Origin: Arthrobacter zhaoxinii
GTDB taxonomy: Bacteria > Actinomycetota > Actinomycetes > Actinomycetales > Micrococcaceae
DNA: 64,000 nt
Direction: 5' to 3'
Assembly: GCF_025244925.1 (NCBI RefSeq)
Contig: NZ_CP104275.1
Span: 2,356,001-2,420,000, forward strand
This document shows, piece by piece, positions 44,624-53,849 of the stretch (position 1 is its first letter; every line of letters begins with the position of its first letter). A program made the position numbers and the translations under genes. The notes under the pieces were generated by a model that made no database searches, was not told where the DNA came from, and saw nothing but the letters and a program-made list of their open reading frames with translations.

Positions 44624-45622
44624 ATGTTGGAGACATCCGCACGGCTCCTGCAGCTGCTTTCGCTGCTGCAGCTGAGGCGCGAGTGGACCGGCGCGGCGCT
44701 CGCGGAGCGGCTCTCCATCACCGAACGGACGGTCCGCCGGGACATCGGCAAGCTGCGCACCCTCGGATATCCCATCTCCGCGTCCCCGGGCATTGCCGGC
44801 GGCTACCAGCTCGGTGCCGGCGCACAGCTGCCGCCGCTGCTGCTCGACGACGACGAGGCCCTCGCCGTCGCACTGGGCCTCACCGCGGTGGCCACAGGAC
44901 CGGTGACGGGAATCGGGGAAGCCTCGGTGCGGGCACTGGCGAAGCTGGAGCAGGTCCTGCCCGGGCGCCTCCGGCCCCAGTTTTCGGCCCTGCGGCAGTC
45001 GGTGTCCACCCTGTCCGGCCCGCCGGGGGGCGTGGACCCGGAAATCCTCACCGCGTTTTCTGCCGGCATCACCGAGCACAGGGTGGTGAGTTTCCGTTAC
45101 ACCGCGGCCGACGGCGGCTCCGGCCGGCGCCTGGTGGAGCCCTACCGGCTGGTCAGCACCGGGCGGCGCTGGTACGCCGTCGCGTGGGACCTGGACCGCG
45201 CCGACTGGCGGACCTTCCGGGTGGACCGCTGCACCAGCACGCCCGCGCAGCGCGAGCGGTTCACACCCCGGCCCCTGCCGGCCCGGGACCTGGCCGTTTA
45301 CGTCCAGGAATCCATTACCCGCAACCCCTACCGCTATACCGTGGTGGTGCGGCTGGCCGCCCCGCTGGCTGCGGTTGCCGAACAGGTGCCGCCTGACGTA
45401 GCCAGTGTCGAAGCCGACGGCCCCGGGCACACCATCGTGCGCGGCGGCTGGGATTCCCTGGACCTGCCCCTGATCACCCTGACCACCTGGGGCGTGCCCT
45501 TCGAAATCATCGACCCCCCGGAAATGCGCGAGCGGGCCCGCCGTGCCGCCTCCCTGCTGCAGCACGCCGTCGAAATCCCGCCCACGGCGGAATCCGGAAA
45601 GACCGTCCGGCCAAGCCACTAG
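44624..45622 (+). CDS. WYL-domain transcriptional regulator (HTH11-WYL)
   Basis: A 332-residue YafY-type regulator: an N-terminal helix-turn-helix (ALAERLSITERTVRRDIGKLRTLG), then a WYL domain with EPYRLVSTGRRWYAVAWDLDR, and a C-terminal WCX region (VRGGWDSLDLPLITL). Such proteins sense nucleic acids or small ligands and often repress their own gene. The ATG at 44624 is preferred to a TTG nine bases upstream. A perfect palindrome lies directly upstream. Confidence 0.92.
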   Translation: MLETSARLLQLLSLLQLRREWTGAALAERLSITERTVRRDIGKLRTLGYPISASPGIAGGYQLGAGAQLPPLLLDDDEALAVALGLTAVATGPVTGIGEASVRALAKLEQVLPGRLRPQFSALRQSVSTLSGPPGGVDPEILTAFSAGITEHRVVSFRYTAADGGSGRRLVEPYRLVSTGRRWYAVAWDLDRADWRTFRVDRCTSTPAQRERFTPRPLPARDLAVYVQESITRNPYRYTVVVRLAAPLAAVAEQVPPDVASVEADGPGHTIVRGGWDSLDLPLITLTTWGVPFEIIDPPEMRERARRAASLLQHAVEIPPTAESGKTVRPSH

Positions 45623-45625
45623 ACT
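45620..45625 (+). promoter_or_regulatory. Possible -10 hexamer of hrpA
   Basis: TAGACT lies ten bases before the hrpA ATG, overlapping the stop of the upstream regulator gene. GGTGG in between could also act as a weak ribosome-binding site. Confidence 0.35.
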
Positions 45626-45635
45626 GGTGGCAATC

Positions 45636-48600
45636 ATGGCACTGACAATTTCCTATCCCGAACAGCTGCCCGTTTCCGAGCGCCGCGAAGACATCATGGC
45701 AGCGATTGCCGCCAACCAGGTCACCGTCATCGCCGGCGAAACCGGCTCCGGAAAAACCACGCAGATTCCGAAGATGTGCCTGGAACTCGGTCTGGCCGAA
45801 AACGGGCTGATCGGGCACACCCAGCCCCGGCGCCTGGCCGCGCGCACCGTGGCCGAGCGGATCGCCTCCGAGCTCGACGTCGAACTCGGCGAGGAAGTGG
45901 GCTTCCAGGTCCGCTTTACCGGGGAAACCGGCCGGAAGACGAAGGTCAAGCTGATGACCGACGGCATCCTGCTGGCGGAAATCCGGCACGATCCGATGCT
46001 GAAGAAATACAGCACCATCATCATTGACGAGGCCCACGAGCGCAGCCTGAACATCGACTTCATCCTCGGGTACCTGCGCCGGCTGCTGCCGACGCGCCCG
46101 GACCTGAAGGTCATCATCACTTCGGCGACCATCGATCCGCAGCGGTTCGCCGAGCACTTCGCCCTCAACGGCACTCCGGCCCCCATCATCGAGGTGTCCG
46201 GCCGGACCTTCCCGGTGGAGATCCGCTACCGTCCGCTGAACCAGCCGGCCGACGGCGGCAGCGACGAAGAGGGCATCGAGGACGAGCTCGAAGAGGACCG
46301 GGACCCGGTGGACGCCGTCTGCGACGCCGTCGACGAGCTCTCCCGCGAGGCACCCGGCGACGTCCTCGTGTTCTTCTCCGGCGAACGGGAAATCCGCGAC
46401 GCCGCCGACGCACTGCGTTCCTCCGTCTCCCGCAACCCGCGGCTGGCCAACACCGAGATCCTGCCGCTGTTCGCCCGGCTCTCCCTTGCCGAACAACACA
46501 AGGTCTTCTCCCCCGGCCGCAACCGGCGGATCATCCTCGCCACCAACGTGGCCGAGACCTCCCTGACCGTCCCCGGCATCAAGTACGTCATTGATACCGG
46601 TACGGCCCGCATCTCGCGCTATTCGCACCGGACCAAGGTCCAGCGGCTGCCCATTGAGCGGATCTCCCAGGCTTCGGCCAACCAGCGTTCGGGACGCTGC
46701 GGCCGTGTCTCCGACGGCATCGCGATCCGGCTGTACTCGGCGGAGGACTTCGAGTCCCGGCCGGAATTCACCGATCCCGAAATCCTGCGCACCAATCTGG
46801 CCGCCGTGATCCTGCAGATGGCGGCCATGGGCGTGGCCAAGGGACCCAAGGACGTCGCGGATTTCCCGTTCGTCCAGCCCCCGGATTCCAAGGCAATCAA
46901 CGACGGCGCCGTGCTGCTGCGCGAACTCGGTGCCCTGCATCCCCAGGGCGGTATCACCGAGGTGGGCCGGAAGCTCTCCCAGCTGCCGGTGGACCCCCGG
47001 CTGGGCCGGATGATCGTCGAAGCGGGCAACCGCGGCTGCACCAAGGAAGTCATGGTGCTCACGGCCGCCCTGACCATCCAGGATCCGCGCGAACGCCCCT
47101 CCAAGGACGATCCGGCCCGGGCCCAGAAGGCCGCGGAAATGCACAAGCGGTTCGTGGACGAGAACTCGGATTTCACCGGGTACCTGAACCTGTGGCGCTA
47201 TGTGGAGGAAAAGCAGAAGGAACTATCCTCCTCGGCCTTCCGAAGGATGTGCAAAAACGAGTTCCTGAACTTCCTGCGCATCCGCGAATGGCAGGACCTG
47301 TTTGCCCAGCTGCGCCAGCTGGCCAAGCCGCTGGGGATCACGCTTGCCCCCGAGCCGGTGGACCCCGTGGGCAAGTACCGGGAAATCCACATGTCCCTGC
47401 TGGCCGGACTGCTCAGCCACATCGGCCTCTACGACCAGCGCAAGCGTGAATACACCGGAGCCCGCGGTACACGCTTCGCGGTCTTCCCCGGCTCGGCCCT
47501 GTTCAAGAAGTCCCCGGACTGGGTGATGGCTGCCGAGCTGGTGGAAACCTCCCGCCTGTGGGCGCGGGTGGCGGCGAAGTTCGATCCGCTCTGGGTGGAG
47601 GACGTCGCCGGCCATCTGGTGAAGCGCACCTACAGCGAACCGCACTGGTCCAAGAGCCGCGGGGCCGTGATGGCCTATGAGAAAGTCACCCTCTACGGCG
47701 TTCCGGTGGTGCCGCAGCGCAGCATCAACTACGGCCGCATCGACCCCGTGCTGTCCCGCGAAATGTTCATCCGGCATGCCCTGGTGGAGGGCGACTGGCG
47801 TACCCACCATAAGTTCTTCCACCGCAACCAGGCCCTGCTGGCCGAGGTTGAGGAGCTGGAGAACCGGGTCCGCCGCCGCGGGCTGCGCGTGGATGACGAA
47901 ACCCTCTTCGAGTTCTACGACGAGCGGGTGGGCGCCGACGTTGTCTCCGAACGCCACTTCGACAAGTGGTGGAAGCATGCCCGGCACGAGGATCCGGCAC
48001 TGCTGGACTTCGATCCGGACGCGCTGCGCACCGACGACGCCGAGGGACTCGACGAGAAGGACTTCCCGAAGTCCTTCTTCTACGGTTCCTTCGAGCTGCC
48101 GCTGACCTACGAGTTCACTCCCGGCGTGCCCACTGCCAACGACGGCGTCACGGTGGAAGTGCCGGTATTGTTCCTGAACCAGCTCACCCCCGGTCCGTTT
48201 GCCTGGCAGATCCCGGGCCTGCGCGCCGAGCTCATTACGGCCCTGATCAAGTCCCTGCCCAAGGCGATCCGGAAGAACTTCGTTCCGGCGCCCGACGTCG
48301 CCCGCTCGGCGGCCGCGGCACTGGCCGCTGATTTCGACCCGGCCTCGGACGAGCTGGAGCCGTCCCTGGAACTGGTCCTGCGCCGGCTGAAGGGATCGAT
48401 CATCCCGCCCGGTTCCTGGAACTGGGATGCCGTCCCGGACCACCTCCGGATGACGTTCACCGTGGTGGATTCCTCCGGCCGGGTGCTGGACGAGGGCAAG
48501 GACCTCGCCGCACTGCAGGAGTCCCTCGCTCCGGCCACGCGCCGGGCCATCGCGGAATCCCTTGGCGCCACACCGTCCACTGTGCAGCCGCGCGGACCCA

Positions 48601-49541
48601 AGGGCCCCAAGGGCAAGGCCTCGGCTGCCGCCAACGGCAACGGTTCCGGCGCCGGCAACGGTTCCTCCGTGGCGGAACGGACCGGGCTGACCGAGTGGAG
48701 CATCGGCACCCTGGAGAAGCAGGTGCAGCGGCTGGTGGCCGGGCATACGGTGACCGGATACCCGGCGCTGGTGGACGAGGGCAGCACCGCGGGCGTGCGG
48801 ATCTTCCAGAGCGCCGGCGAGCAGCAGGCCGCCATGCGTGCCGGTGTCATCCGGCTGTTGGTGCTGCGTGTGCCCAGCCCGGCGAAGTATGTGCTGGAAC
48901 ACCTGAGCAACACCGAGAAGCTGACCTTCAGCCAGAACCCGCACGGAAGTGTGGCTGCGCTGATCGAGGACTGCACCCTGGCCGCGGTGGACAAGCTCAC
49001 GCCGGAGCAGCTCCCGTGGACGCGGGCCGAGTTCGACGCCCTGTATGAAACCGTGCGGGCCGAACTGATCGACACCGTCTTCAGCGTCACCGCGATCGTG
49101 GAGAAGATCCTGGCCAGCACCCGGCGGATCAGCAAGGCCCTGAAGGGCACCACGTCGCTGGCCCTGATCAGTGCCCTGAATGACATCCGGGCGCAGCTCG
49201 ACGCCCTGGTGTATCCCGGGTTCGTGGCCCGCACGGGCTACGCGCAGCTGATGCACCTGCCCCGGTACCTGGCCGGCATTGAACGCCGCCTGGAGAAACT
49301 GCCGGGCAACGTGCAGCGGGACGGGCTGTCCATGGCCGTCATCCACCGTCTCGAGGACGAGTACGACGACGCCGTGGCGGCGCTGGCGCCCGGGCGCGGC
49401 ACTCCCCCCGAACTGGCGGAGGTCCGCTGGATGATCGAGGAGCTGCGGATCAGCTTCTTTGCGCAGGAACTGGGAACGGCCCGGACCGTTTCGGAGAAAC
49501 GGATCCGGACCGCCCTGAACTCGGCGCTGGCTCCGGCCTAA
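45636..49541 (+). CDS. hrpA: ATP-dependent RNA helicase HrpA
   Basis: A 1301-residue DEAH-box helicase. The N-terminal half carries motif I GETGSGKTTQ (residues 34-43), DEAH at 131-134 in IIIDEAHERS, TSATID, and motif V/VI NVAETSLTVPGIKYVID and QRSGRCGR. The C-terminal half is the large DUF3418 extension typical of HrpA, interrupted near residue 990 by a disordered GPKGPKGKAS/NGNGSG linker. HrpA resolves stalled ribosomes and structured RNA. The ATG at 45636 (MALTISYPEQLP) is preferred; a longer in-frame frame upstream overlaps the WYL gene. An antisense frame over 47223-49823 is a codon-bias artefact. Confidence 0.95.
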   Translation: MALTISYPEQLPVSERREDIMAAIAANQVTVIAGETGSGKTTQIPKMCLELGLAENGLIGHTQPRRLAARTVAERIASELDVELGEEVGFQVRFTGETGRKTKVKLMTDGILLAEIRHDPMLKKYSTIIIDEAHERSLNIDFILGYLRRLLPTRPDLKVIITSATIDPQRFAEHFALNGTPAPIIEVSGRTFPVEIRYRPLNQPADGGSDEEGIEDELEEDRDPVDAVCDAVDELSREAPGDVLVFFSGEREIRDAADALRSSVSRNPRLANTEILPLFARLSLAEQHKVFSPGRNRRIILATNVAETSLTVPGIKYVIDTGTARISRYSHRTKVQRLPIERISQASANQRSGRCGRVSDGIAIRLYSAEDFESRPEFTDPEILRTNLAAVILQMAAMGVAKGPKDVADFPFVQPPDSKAINDGAVLLRELGALHPQGGITEVGRKLSQLPVDPRLGRMIVEAGNRGCTKEVMVLTAALTIQDPRERPSKDDPARAQKAAEMHKRFVDENSDFTGYLNLWRYVEEKQKELSSSAFRRMCKNEFLNFLRIREWQDLFAQLRQLAKPLGITLAPEPVDPVGKYREIHMSLLAGLLSHIGLYDQRKREYTGARGTRFAVFPGSALFKKSPDWVMAAELVETSRLWARVAAKFDPLWVEDVAGHLVKRTYSEPHWSKSRGAVMAYEKVTLYGVPVVPQRSINYGRIDPVLSREMFIRHALVEGDWRTHHKFFHRNQALLAEVEELENRVRRRGLRVDDETLFEFYDERVGADVVSERHFDKWWKHARHEDPALLDFDPDALRTDDAEGLDEKDFPKSFFYGSFELPLTYEFTPGVPTANDGVTVEVPVLFLNQLTPGPFAWQIPGLRAELITALIKSLPKAIRKNFVPAPDVARSAAAALAADFDPASDELEPSLELVLRRLKGSIIPPGSWNWDAVPDHLRMTFTVVDSSGRVLDEGKDLAALQESLAPATRRAIAESLGATPSTVQPRGPKGPKGKASAAANGNGSGAGNGSSVAERTGLTEWSIGTLEKQVQRLVAGHTVTGYPALVDEGSTAGVRIFQSAGEQQAAMRAGVIRLLVLRVPSPAKYVLEHLSNTEKLTFSQNPHGSVAALIEDCTLAAVDKLTPEQLPWTRAEFDALYETVRAELIDTVFSVTAIVEKILASTRRISKALKGTTSLALISALNDIRAQLDALVYPGFVARTGYAQLMHLPRYLAGIERRLEKLPGNVQRDGLSMAVIHRLEDEYDDAVAALAPGRGTPPELAEVRWMIEELRISFFAQELGTARTVSEKRIRTALNSALAPA

Positions 49542-49966
49542 GCCTCGGGGACGAAGGCCCCGTGCCCGGCGTCGCGCAGGCCCTGGCGCAGCTTTTCCGC
49601 GTTGGCCGCCATCCGCTCGGGATCCGGGTTGGATTCGGCCCGGCTGAAGTCGAAGTCCTGCAGCGAGTTGGCAGGCCAGACGTGCAGGTGAAGGTGGTCC
49701 ACCTCGAAGCCGGCGATGCTGAGGCCGGCGCGCTCCGAGCCGAAGACGGACACCTGCGCCCGGCCGATGGCCTGGGCCACCGTGGTGAGCTTCTGCATCA
49801 GGTCCACCGGTGCGTCCGTCCACTTGTTGATCTCCGCGCGCGGAACCACCAGGGTGTGGCCGTCGCTGAGCGGACCGATGCTGAGGAACGCAACGGCGTC
49901 GTCGTCTTTCCAGACGAAATGTCCGGGAATTTCGCCGTTGATGATCCGGGTGAAGAGTGTAGGCAT
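49538..49966 (-). CDS. HIT family nucleotide-binding protein
   Basis: A 142-residue histidine-triad protein of the Hint/Fhit branch, hydrolysing nucleotide-phosphate bonds. The triad reads VDHLHLHVWP near residue 90, and FVWKDDDAVAFLSIGPLSDGHTLVVPR is the conserved front half. AAGGAG precedes the ATG at 49966. A TAGCGT hexamer lies six bases before an in-frame upstream ATG at 50050, so the transcript may begin there and the first 84 bases be an untranslated leader. It converges on hrpA, whose stop overlaps its own. Confidence 0.9.
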   Translation of the reverse strand: MPTLFTRIINGEIPGHFVWKDDDAVAFLSIGPLSDGHTLVVPRAEINKWTDAPVDLMQKLTTVAQAIGRAQVSVFGSERAGLSIAGFEVDHLHLHVWPANSLQDFDFSRAESNPDPERMAANAEKLRQGLRDAGHGAFVPEA

Positions 49967-50056
49967 GGGTGCTCCTTCAGGTTGTCCCTTTGATGCGGCG
50001 GCGGGCAGGGGTGCCCGCAGCGGCGGAGGAACGGGTCGGCCGGTAAACATGATTCG

Positions 50057-50062
50057 ACGCTA
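50057..50062 (-). promoter_or_regulatory. -10-like hexamer upstream of the HIT gene
   Basis: TAGCGT on the minus strand, six bases before the ATG at 50050, and overlapping the stop codon of the upstream rhodanese gene. Confidence 0.35.
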
Positions 50063-50926
50063 CCCCTTTTGCGGCGGGTTTTCGGCCCGGCCCGGATCCG
50101 CGCCTACGGCCGCCGGCGTGCCCGGCGTGCTGGACCACTGCGACCAGGAGCCCGGATACAGCGCCGCGGACATGCCCGCATGCGCCAGGGCTGCCACCTC
50201 GTGGGCGGCGAAGATGCCCGATCCGCAGTAAGCCGCCACCGGCCGGTCCGGCCGGGCACCCAGGGCCTCGAAGGAGGCGCGCAGCTCAGCAGGGCTGCGG
50301 AAGGTACCGTCCGCAGCGAGGTTGTCGGTGGAAGGCCGGTTGACGGCGCCCGGGATATGGCCTGCACGGGGATCCACCGGTTCTGTCTCTCCGCGGTAGC
50401 GTTCCGGCGCCCGCGCATCGAGGAGCGTTCCCTCGGCCGCCACCCGGCACACCTCGGGCAGGCCGACCACCGGCATGTGTCCCCAGGACAGGTGTGCCGT
50501 CCCGGGCTCCGGTGATACCGGACCGTTTTCCAGCGGCAGTCCGGCCTCACGCCACGCGGCGAGGCCGCCGTCGAGCAGGAACACGTCCTTCTCTCCCGCG
50601 TGCCGCAGCAGCCACCAGGCACGGGCCGCGGAGGTGCCGGCGGCGTCGTCGTAAACCACCACCGTGTCGCCGTCGTTCAGGCCCCAGCCGCGGGCGGCCT
50701 CGGCGAAGGCGGCAGGATCCGGCAGCGGATGCCGTCCTTCCGCCGGAACGGCGGGCGCCGAGAGTTCGGTATCCATCTCCACGTAGACCGCTCCGGGTAG
50801 GTGTCCGCGCAGGTACTTCTCCCTCCCGTCGGCGGCGCCCAGGGTCCAGCGCACGTCCAGCAGGACGGGCGGGCGCGGGGACCGGAGGCGTTCGTGCAGC
50901 TGCGCTGCGGAGATCAGGACCGCCAT
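50060..50926 (-). CDS. Two-domain sulfurtransferase (rhodanese/thiosulfate type)
   Basis: A 288-residue protein with tandem rhodanese domains. The C-terminal domain has the active-site Cys234 in AAYCGSGIFAAHEV, whereas the corresponding N-terminal loop (VVVYDDAAG) has Asp instead, as usual for this fold. Such enzymes move sulfane sulfur from thiosulfate or mercaptopyruvate to cyanide or thiols. Its ATG overlaps the stop of the upstream hydrolase gene by one base (TAATG), so the pair is co-translated. Confidence 0.9.
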   Translation of the reverse strand: MAVLISAAQLHERLRSPRPPVLLDVRWTLGAADGREKYLRGHLPGAVYVEMDTELSAPAVPAEGRHPLPDPAAFAEAARGWGLNDGDTVVVYDDAAGTSAARAWWLLRHAGEKDVFLLDGGLAAWREAGLPLENGPVSPEPGTAHLSWGHMPVVGLPEVCRVAAEGTLLDARAPERYRGETEPVDPRAGHIPGAVNRPSTDNLAADGTFRSPAELRASFEALGARPDRPVAAYCGSGIFAAHEVAALAHAGMSAALYPGSWSQWSSTPGTPAAVGADPGRAENPPQKG

Positions 50927-51585
50927 TACAGGTCCACGGTTTCCCCGGCGTCCAGGTGCCGGAACTCGGTGCCGTAGATCTTGCCGAACCGGGTCACGTG
51001 CCCCTCGACCATGCCCAGGCCGCGGTCGTTCAGGAGCCCCTCGTGGATGGGGTAGGCACGCTCGGCTCCGGTGGCAATAACGAAGTCGATGACCTCCCCC
51101 GCCTTGGACCAGGGTGCGTGGATCGGCACCAGCACGGTCCGCGGCTTCAGGCCGTTGGGGACCACGAAGGAATCCCCCGGGTGGTAGACCCGGCCTTCCA
51201 CCAGGTAGCCGATGTTGGCCACGACGGGAATCAGCGGATGGATCAGGGCGTGCTGGCCGCCGAAGGACTGGATGCCGAACCCGGCAACGGTGAAGCTGGT
51301 GTTGGGTTCGACGTCGTGGATGCGGCCGTCCACCTCCGGCGGGGCTTCGCTGCGAAGGAGTGCCGCGAGGCCCGCCGGGGCGTGAAGCTCCAGCGACGGC
51401 TGCTCCTGCATCGCGGCAAGCACCCGCGGACGGTCCAGGTGGTCTGCGTGCTCGTGCGTGATCAGGACGGCGTCCGCATCCTTCAGCGCCGTTTCAACTT
51501 CGGAAAAGGTGCCGGGATCCAGCACCAGGACGTGCCCGCCCTGCTCGAACCGGACACAGGAGTGCGTGAACTTCGTCATTTTCAT
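50926..51585 (-). CDS. Metallo-beta-lactamase-fold hydrolase
   Basis: A 219-residue MBL-fold protein with the metal motif ITHEHADHLDRPR at residues 42-54, the GGQHALIHP region and HPGDSFVVP carrying the second metal-binding set. This UlaG-like branch includes lactonases and phosphodiesterases as well as many unassigned members. It has a TAGGGT hexamer six bases before its ATG and no ribosome-binding site. Coupled translation with the rhodanese suggests a shared thiol or sulfur substrate, which is inference. Confidence 0.85.
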   Translation of the reverse strand: MKMTKFTHSCVRFEQGGHVLVLDPGTFSEVETALKDADAVLITHEHADHLDRPRVLAAMQEQPSLELHAPAGLAALLRSEAPPEVDGRIHDVEPNTSFTVAGFGIQSFGGQHALIHPLIPVVANIGYLVEGRVYHPGDSFVVPNGLKPRTVLVPIHAPWSKAGEVIDFVIATGAERAYPIHEGLLNDRGLGMVEGHVTRFGKIYGTEFRHLDAGETVDL

Positions 51586-51591
51586 AGCGCC

Positions 51592-51597
51592 ACCCTA
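51592..51597 (-). promoter_or_regulatory. -10 hexamer of the MBL-rhodanese operon
   Basis: TAGGGT on the minus strand, six bases before the ATG at 51585, no ribosome-binding site between. Confidence 0.4.
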
Positions 51598-51716
51598 CTC
51601 CGGAGGCGTTCGGCCGTGCAGGACGGGCCACCGGTGCTGCTGATAATCTTAGGGGTCTATCCACCTGCAGGCGCTGTGCCGCCCGCCTGCCGTCCCACCC
51701 CGCTGGAGGAACATCC

Positions 51717-52148
51717 GTGTCACCCGAGACATCCCGGACGTCCAAACGCGCACCGGAGCAGCGTGTCACCCGCCAGCGGCTGGCAGTGGGCCGCACCCTG
51801 GATGAACTCGATGACTTCGTCAGCACCCAGGAGCTCTTCCGGCTGCTGCAGGAGCGCGGCGAGCGGGTCTCCCTGGCCACCACCTACCGGGTCCTGCAGT
51901 CCATGGCGGATGAAAACCTCGTGGACGTGCTGCGGGGCGGCGACGGCGAGGCGCTCTACCGGCGGTGCGCCGTCGAGCACCACCACCATCACCTCGTCTG
52001 CCGGGAGTGCGGCAAGGCCGTGGAGGTGGAGGCCCCTGCGGTGGAGAGCTGGGCCGCAGCCCTCGGCGCCAAGTACGGCTTCACCGAGGTGGCGCACACC
52101 GTTGAGGTCTTCGGGCTGTGCCCGGAGTGCAGCGCCCGTAAAGGCTAA
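51717..52148 (+). CDS. zur: Fur-family regulator, probably Zur
   Basis: A 143-residue Fur-fold repressor: winged helix with SLATTYRVLQSMADENLV, the inner metal region CAVEHHHHHLVCRECGK, and a C-terminal CPECSARKG giving a second CxxC pair for the structural zinc. The adjacency to znuBCA on the opposite strand identifies it as the zinc uptake regulator rather than Fur or PerR. GTG start with GGAGG five to eight bases upstream. It converges on znuB with the two stop codons overlapping by four bases. Confidence 0.88.
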   Translation: MSPETSRTSKRAPEQRVTRQRLAVGRTLDELDDFVSTQELFRLLQERGERVSLATTYRVLQSMADENLVDVLRGGDGEALYRRCAVEHHHHHLVCRECGKAVEVEAPAVESWAAALGAKYGFTEVAHTVEVFGLCPECSARKG

Positions 52149-53032
52149 GCGGCGGCTGTAGGCGTGTTCGCGCTGAGCTCCCGGCGCCGGTGCCCGCCGC
52201 GCAAGCGGCGGATGACCCGGCAGACCAGGTAGATCGCGAAGGACACGGTGGTGACGTACGGGCTGATCGGAATCCGGCCGCCCAGCGCCAGCAGGATGCC
52301 GCCCACCGAGGAGGCCAGCGCGAAGAGCACGCTGAGGAACACCACCAGGCGCGGCGAGGACGTCACGAGCAGCGCTGCCGCCGCCGGCGTGATCAGCAGC
52401 GAGAGCACCAGCAGGGCCCCCACCACCTGAATGGACAGGGCAACGGCCAGGCCCAGCAGGAACATAAAGACAATGGACAGCACCCGCACCGGCACGCCGC
52501 GCGCCTCGGCCAGGTCCGGGTCCGCACTGGCGAAGGTCAGCGGCCGCCAAATGAACAGCAGGGCGGCGACGACGACGGCGGCGACCCCGGCAAGCAGGTT
52601 CAGCTGCACGGTGTCCACGGCGACGATCTGACCGGTCAGCAGCCCGAACTTGTTGGCGGAACGGCCCTCGTAGAGTCCAAGGAACAGGATGCCCAGGCCC
52701 AGCCCGAACGGCATGATGACGCCGATGATCGAGTTCCGGTCCCGCGCCCGCAGCCCCATGACTGCCAGCAGGATGGCCGCGGCCACCGATCCGGCCAGCG
52801 AACCGACCACCACGTTCACGCCGATCAGCAGGGCGAAGGACGCCCCGGCGAAAGAGAGCTCGGCAATGCCGTGCACGGCAAAGGCCAGGTCCCGCATCAG
52901 CACGAAGGTGCCGATCAGCCCGCCGACCAGGCCGAGGATTGCCGCGGCCCAGATGGAATTGCTGACCAGCGGGAGCAGCTCGCCGTAGTCGCTGAAATCA
53001 AAAACCGCATCGAAGAAGCTACGCAGGTCCAA
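52145..53032 (-). CDS. znuB: Zinc/manganese ABC transporter permease
   Basis: A 295-residue membrane protein of the ZnuB/MntB type with about nine helices; the ALVLSLLITPAAAALLVTSS segment is the conserved coupling-loop region. The TTG at 53032 is chosen because AGGG lies upstream and the N-terminus (LDLRSFFDAVFDF) matches the family; an in-frame start at 53092 would overlap znuC heavily. The last gene of znuACB, opposite zur. Confidence 0.9.
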   Translation of the reverse strand: MDLRSFFDAVFDFSDYGELLPLVSNSIWAAAILGLVGGLIGTFVLMRDLAFAVHGIAELSFAGASFALLIGVNVVVGSLAGSVAAAILLAVMGLRARDRNSIIGVIMPFGLGLGILFLGLYEGRSANKFGLLTGQIVAVDTVQLNLLAGVAAVVVAALLFIWRPLTFASADPDLAEARGVPVRVLSIVFMFLLGLAVALSIQVVGALLVLSLLITPAAAALLVTSSPRLVVFLSVLFALASSVGGILLALGGRIPISPYVTTVSFAIYLVCRVIRRLRGGHRRRELSANTPTAAA

Positions 53033-53849
53033 GATCGCCCTCGCTTTCTCCGTGGTGGTGGGTGGTGGCGTCCGGGATGCCCAGGACCACAATCCGGCCG
53101 TGGCTGCGCAGGACTTCGACGCGGCTTCCGTACATTTCCGAGAGCACGTCGCTGCGCAGGACTTCGGCGGGGGTGCCGGTGCGGAACTGCCCGCCGGCCA
53201 GGTACAGCACGCGGTCCACGTATTCGATGATCGGATTGATTTCGTGCGTCACGAAGACGACGGCGGCGCCGTCGTCATGGCAGCGCCGCTCGATCAGGGA
53301 GCTGATGGCCTGCTGGTGGTGCAGGTCCAAAGAGAGCAGCGGCTCGTCGCAGAGCAGCAGATCCGGGTTGGTGGCCAGTGCCTGGGCCGCGCGCAGGCGC
53401 TGCAGCTCGCCGCCGGAGAGCCGCCCCACGGGTTCATCCGCGTAGGAGGTGGCTCCCACCTGCTCGAGCAGCCGGTCCACGCGCTGCCGAACCGGCTTTC
53501 CGCGCAGCCGCAGACCCCAGCGGTCGCCGTCGACGCCGAGTCCCACCAGGTCCCGGCCGCGCAGCGGTGTGCCGGGGCTGAAGGATTTCTGCTGCGGGAT
53601 GTACCCGATGTCCTTGCTGCCCCGCTGCACGTTGCGGCCGTTGATGGTGACGGTGCCCCCGGTGAGCGGCTGCAGTCCCAGCAGGACCTTCAGGAAACTC
53701 GTTTTGCCTGATCCGTTGGGGCCGAGGACGGCGAGGAATTCACCGGCGTTGATGTCCAGATCCAGGTTCTTCCACAGGGTGCGGTCCCCGTAGGACAGGC
53801 CTGCATCGCGCAGGCGCACTACGGGCGTGGGCGGCCCCGAACGGTTCAC
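53019..53849 (-). CDS. znuC: Zinc/manganese ABC transporter ATPase
   Basis: A 276-residue ABC ATPase: Walker A GPNGSGKTSFLKV, signature VGRLSGGELQRLRAAQAL, Walker B LLLCDEPLLSLDLHHQ. The GTG at 53849 is chosen because it overlaps the znuA stop by four bases (GTGA), a standard coupling arrangement; a longer in-frame start lies inside znuA. The C-terminus has a short His-rich tail (ATTHHHGESEG), unusual and possibly metal-related. Confidence 0.93.
   Translation of the reverse strand: MNRSGPPTPVVRLRDAGLSYGDRTLWKNLDLDINAGEFLAVLGPNGSGKTSFLKVLLGLQPLTGGTVTINGRNVQRGSKDIGYIPQQKSFSPGTPLRGRDLVGLGVDGDRWGLRLRGKPVRQRVDRLLEQVGATSYADEPVGRLSGGELQRLRAAQALATNPDLLLCDEPLLSLDLHHQQAISSLIERRCHDDGAAVVFVTHEINPIIEYVDRVLYLAGGQFRTGTPAEVLRSDVLSEMYGSRVEVLRSHGRIVVLGIPDATTHHHGESEGDLGPA

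Noticed and set aside
45543..45635. An upstream in-frame extension of hrpA
   Set aside because: It lies inside the WYL regulator coding sequence; the ATG at 45636 matches the family N-terminus.
47223..49823. A long antisense frame over hrpA
   Set aside because: Mirrors hrpA; no start signals or domains.
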